8,277 nucleotides of DNA from assembly GCA_002427475.1 (NCBI GenBank), contig DIRG01000006.1, forward strand, positions 1-8,277, written 5' to 3'. The stretch is from Mageeibacillus sp. UBA5442. Lineage in GTDB: Bacteria > Bacillota > Clostridia > Saccharofermentanales > DTU023. The stretch's first letter is position 1. The number at the start of each line of letters is the position of its first letter. The notes under the pieces are model-generated. The model saw only the letters and a list, made by a program, of their open reading frames with translations, made no database searches and was not told the origin of the DNA. A program made the translations under genes and the position numbers. Below, one piece after another: positions 6,541 through 8,277 of this stretch.

Positions 6541-8115
6541 ATGCACTTATTTTCAAAACAAGAACTTGATCAATCCCACAGCTTGGTAGTTGTTTTTTCC
6601 GAGCTGGGTGAATTGGATAATACGGAAGCAAAGATAAAGGAAAAGGCTGAACGCGACAGCGATCTTTTTTCCAAGAAAGAGTGTACTCAGCTGTATCGTC
6701 AGGCTTTGTCCGGAGGCGGTGATCTTTATCTGGTGAAAGTAAATCCGGAGGAGATACCTAATCGAAAGCTGCAGAAGACATTTGATGCCTTAGCTAAGAG
6801 TTTTTCTAAAAATTCCACCTCCGACTTGCAGTTCATGTTCCAGACGGACTTAAGCGAAGCACAGAAACAGCAGTGTCTCAAGGCTTTTTTGCTCGCACTA
6901 CCCGCATATAATCCTCACGCCACTAGCGGTTTCAAACCGGAAAAAGATGTGGAATCCAAGGAAAAAGATGACAGCAAGGATGAGATGGAGGCTGAGAAAG
7001 CTACTACTTCAGTAGCCGCGCTGCTACTCCAGCGAGCCGAGAACTTAGAATTGGCCAATGGCGATTCGGACAAGTCGTTGAAGAATATCGCTCTCATCCA
7101 AGAGGAAGAGCTGTCAGCTGAGAGGGTTACAGAACTTAAGGCTTTGGTTTCATCTGTTTATTTGGGACGCGAACTGGTCAATGAGCGCGCCAATGTCATG
7201 ACACCTACGGAACTTGCTGAAGTTGCCCGACTGGTCGGTGAGGAAAGTGATATTGAAGTGGAGATTTTTAAAACTGAGGCTATCCAAGAGCTGGGCATGG
7301 AGGCATTCCTCAACGTTGCGAGAGGTTCGGATGAAGAACCGCGCCTGATTGTTATGCGCTATCGCGGCCGTCCGCAAAGTGATAAAATCTTGGCGTTGGT
7401 GGGTAAGGGCATGATGTACGACAGCGGTGGCTATGCTTTGAAAACCACTCAAGGCATGTTCAGCATGTTCGGTGATATGGCCGGCTCGGCTGCTGTTATT
7501 TCTGCGATTCGCGCCTTAGCCGAGACTAAAGCGGAAGTTAATGTCACCGTGATTGTCGCTGCCTGCGAGAACATGGTTTCAGGACGTGCTTTCCGCAATG
7601 GCGACATCATCGGCTCTATGTCAGGAAAGACAATTGAAATATTCAGTACAGACGCCGAGGGCAGACTGACGTTAGCGGACGCAGTTACCTATGCTTGGCA
7701 GAAGGAAAAAGCTGATTATATCGTGGATATTGCCACTCTTACCGGTGCTGTAGTTGCTGCTCTAGGTAGCCTTATGAGCGGCGCCTTGTCCGATGATGAG
7801 GAACTTTGGTCAGCTTTGGAAGAAGCTTCAGCAACATCCGGAGATCTAGTCTGGCGACTGCCCTTCCACGAAGAATATGCTGAGCTTAACAAGAGCGATC
7901 GCGCAGATATAAGAAACAGCGCAGCAGGTCGCGGAGCCGGGACAATCACAGCTGGACACTTCGTGCGTGCCTTTACCGGCAAGACGCCCTTCCTTCACTT
8001 GGATATAGCGGGTACATCCTACTCAGATTCAGCTGCGGACCGCAAGCCTAAAGGCGCCAGCGGCGTGGGAGTCGAACTGCTCTACAATCTGTCAAAAGAA
8101 CTCTTTGGCGAATAA
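6541..8115 (+). CDS. pepA: M17 leucyl aminopeptidase (cytosol aminopeptidase)
   Basis: A 524-residue two-metal aminopeptidase of family M17, which removes N-terminal residues from peptides in the cytoplasm, normally as a hexamer. The catalytic domain (about 190-524) keeps the metal and catalytic residues: K289 and D294 in VGKGMMYDSGG, K301, D312 in FGDMAG, and D371, E373 and R375 in STDAEGRL. RELVNERANVMTP (210-222) is the usual entry to that domain, and HLDIAGTSY plus PKGASGVGV mark the end. Two points are unusual: S369 replaces the Asn of the NTDAEGRL signature, and residues 131-153 form a Lys/Glu/Asp-rich linker after the poorly conserved N-terminal domain. GGAGG at 6531-6535 lies 5 bases before ATG 6541, so the in-frame TTG at 6529 is not used. 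It probably shares a transcript with the GNAT gene. Confidence 0.95.
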   Translation: MHLFSKQELDQSHSLVVVFSELGELDNTEAKIKEKAERDSDLFSKKECTQLYRQALSGGGDLYLVKVNPEEIPNRKLQKTFDALAKSFSKNSTSDLQFMFQTDLSEAQKQQCLKAFLLALPAYNPHATSGFKPEKDVESKEKDDSKDEMEAEKATTSVAALLLQRAENLELANGDSDKSLKNIALIQEEELSAERVTELKALVSSVYLGRELVNERANVMTPTELAEVARLVGEESDIEVEIFKTEAIQELGMEAFLNVARGSDEEPRLIVMRYRGRPQSDKILALVGKGMMYDSGGYALKTTQGMFSMFGDMAGSAAVISAIRALAETKAEVNVTVIVAACENMVSGRAFRNGDIIGSMSGKTIEIFSTDAEGRLTLADAVTYAWQKEKADYIVDIATLTGAVVAALGSLMSGALSDDEELWSALEEASATSGDLVWRLPFHEEYAELNKSDRADIRNSAAGRGAGTITAGHFVRAFTGKTPFLHLDIAGTSYSDSAADRKPKGASGVGVELLYNLSKELFGE

Positions 8116-8124
8116 ATGTCACAC

Positions 8125-8159
8125 AAGTCAATTTTCGTGCCAGGCACGAAAATTGACTT
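8125..8159. repeat. Perfect 35-base intergenic palindrome (REP-like)
   Basis: AAGTCAATTTTCGTGCC (8125-8141), a single central A (8142) and an exact reverse complement of the first arm (8143-8159). As RNA it folds into a near-perfect hairpin of about 15-16 pairs. It lies 10 bases after the aminopeptidase stop and 23 bases before the next ATG. There is no U-tract on either strand (A-runs follow the GC core instead), so it is not a standard terminator. The form suits a repetitive extragenic palindrome or a mobile mini-element, but only one copy is present here. Confidence 0.8.
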
Positions 8160-8182
8160 ACTTAGAAGCGAGGCATCCTCTT

Positions 8183-8277
8183 ATGCTTAAAAAATTTTCC
8201 TTACAGACGGATATAGAAGGTTTTTACGACATCACGAGGAGCGTCGAGTCTTTCGTACGTGAGAACAAGATTGAGGC
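8183..8277 (+). CDS. yjbQ: YjbQ/UPF0047 family protein, N-terminal fragment
   Basis: The first 31 codons of a gene cut by the window edge. The start MLKKFSLQTDIEGFYDIT, followed by SVESFVRENKIEA, matches the N-terminus of the YjbQ family, with its T..EGF.DIT...FV pattern. The catalytic-looking histidine motif of the family lies beyond the window. Family members are small trimeric proteins reported to have a secondary thiamine-phosphate synthase activity, with the physiological role unclear. GAGG at 8170-8173 lies 9 bases before the ATG. It follows the aminopeptidase on the same strand, separated by the palindrome, so shared transcription is possible. Confidence 0.75.
   Translation, partial: MLKKFSLQTDIEGFYDITRSVESFVRENKIE

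Noticed and set aside
8125..8159. Palindrome as a rho-independent terminator of the aminopeptidase gene
   Set aside because: No U-tract follows the hairpin on either strand.

Overview
The window looks like chromosomal DNA of a Gram-positive, low-to-moderate GC Firmicute, probably an anaerobic clostridial-type organism. Supporting signs are purine-rich Shine-Dalgarno sites (GGAGG/GAGGA) before most genes, TATAAT-type promoters, a DivIVA-like coiled-coil protein, a three-domain GH3 beta-glucosidase with the C-terminal extension common in Firmicutes, and a complete T-box leader. I cannot name a genus. No tRNA, rRNA, CRISPR array, integrase or transposase is visible.

Left block, plus strand (1-3734): a promoter region, a DivIVA-like coiled-coil protein, a cytoplasmic GH3 beta-glucosidase whose start overlaps the preceding stop by 8 bases, and a small flavin-reductase-fold protein 26 bases further on. 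They read as one operon. It meets the next gene convergently across only 23 bases.

Centre, minus strand (3758-5950): a tyrosine phenol-lyase/tryptophanase-family enzyme (start corrected to 5206) preceded by a 290-base T-box riboswitch with its own promoter. The specifier loop shows GAA-UAC-A, which reads tyrosine, and the antiterminator bulge begins UGGU, which fits the A73 discriminator expected on tRNA-Tyr. The gene should therefore be switched on by uncharged tRNA-Tyr, that is, by tyrosine shortage, which is backwards for a tyrosine-degrading enzyme. The enzyme keeps the residues that distinguish tyrosine phenol-lyase from tryptophanase, but has lost the arginine that contacts PLP O3'. This pairing is the most interesting thing here. 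Upstream of it is a small cupin on the same strand.

Right block, plus strand (6066-8277): a GNAT acetyltransferase, an M17 leucyl-aminopeptidase with an unusual charged linker, a perfect 35-base palindrome in the gap, and the first 31 codons of a YjbQ/UPF0047 protein cut by the window edge. The cupin and GNAT genes diverge from a 115-base gap holding two abutting inverted repeats and overlapping promoter-like elements.
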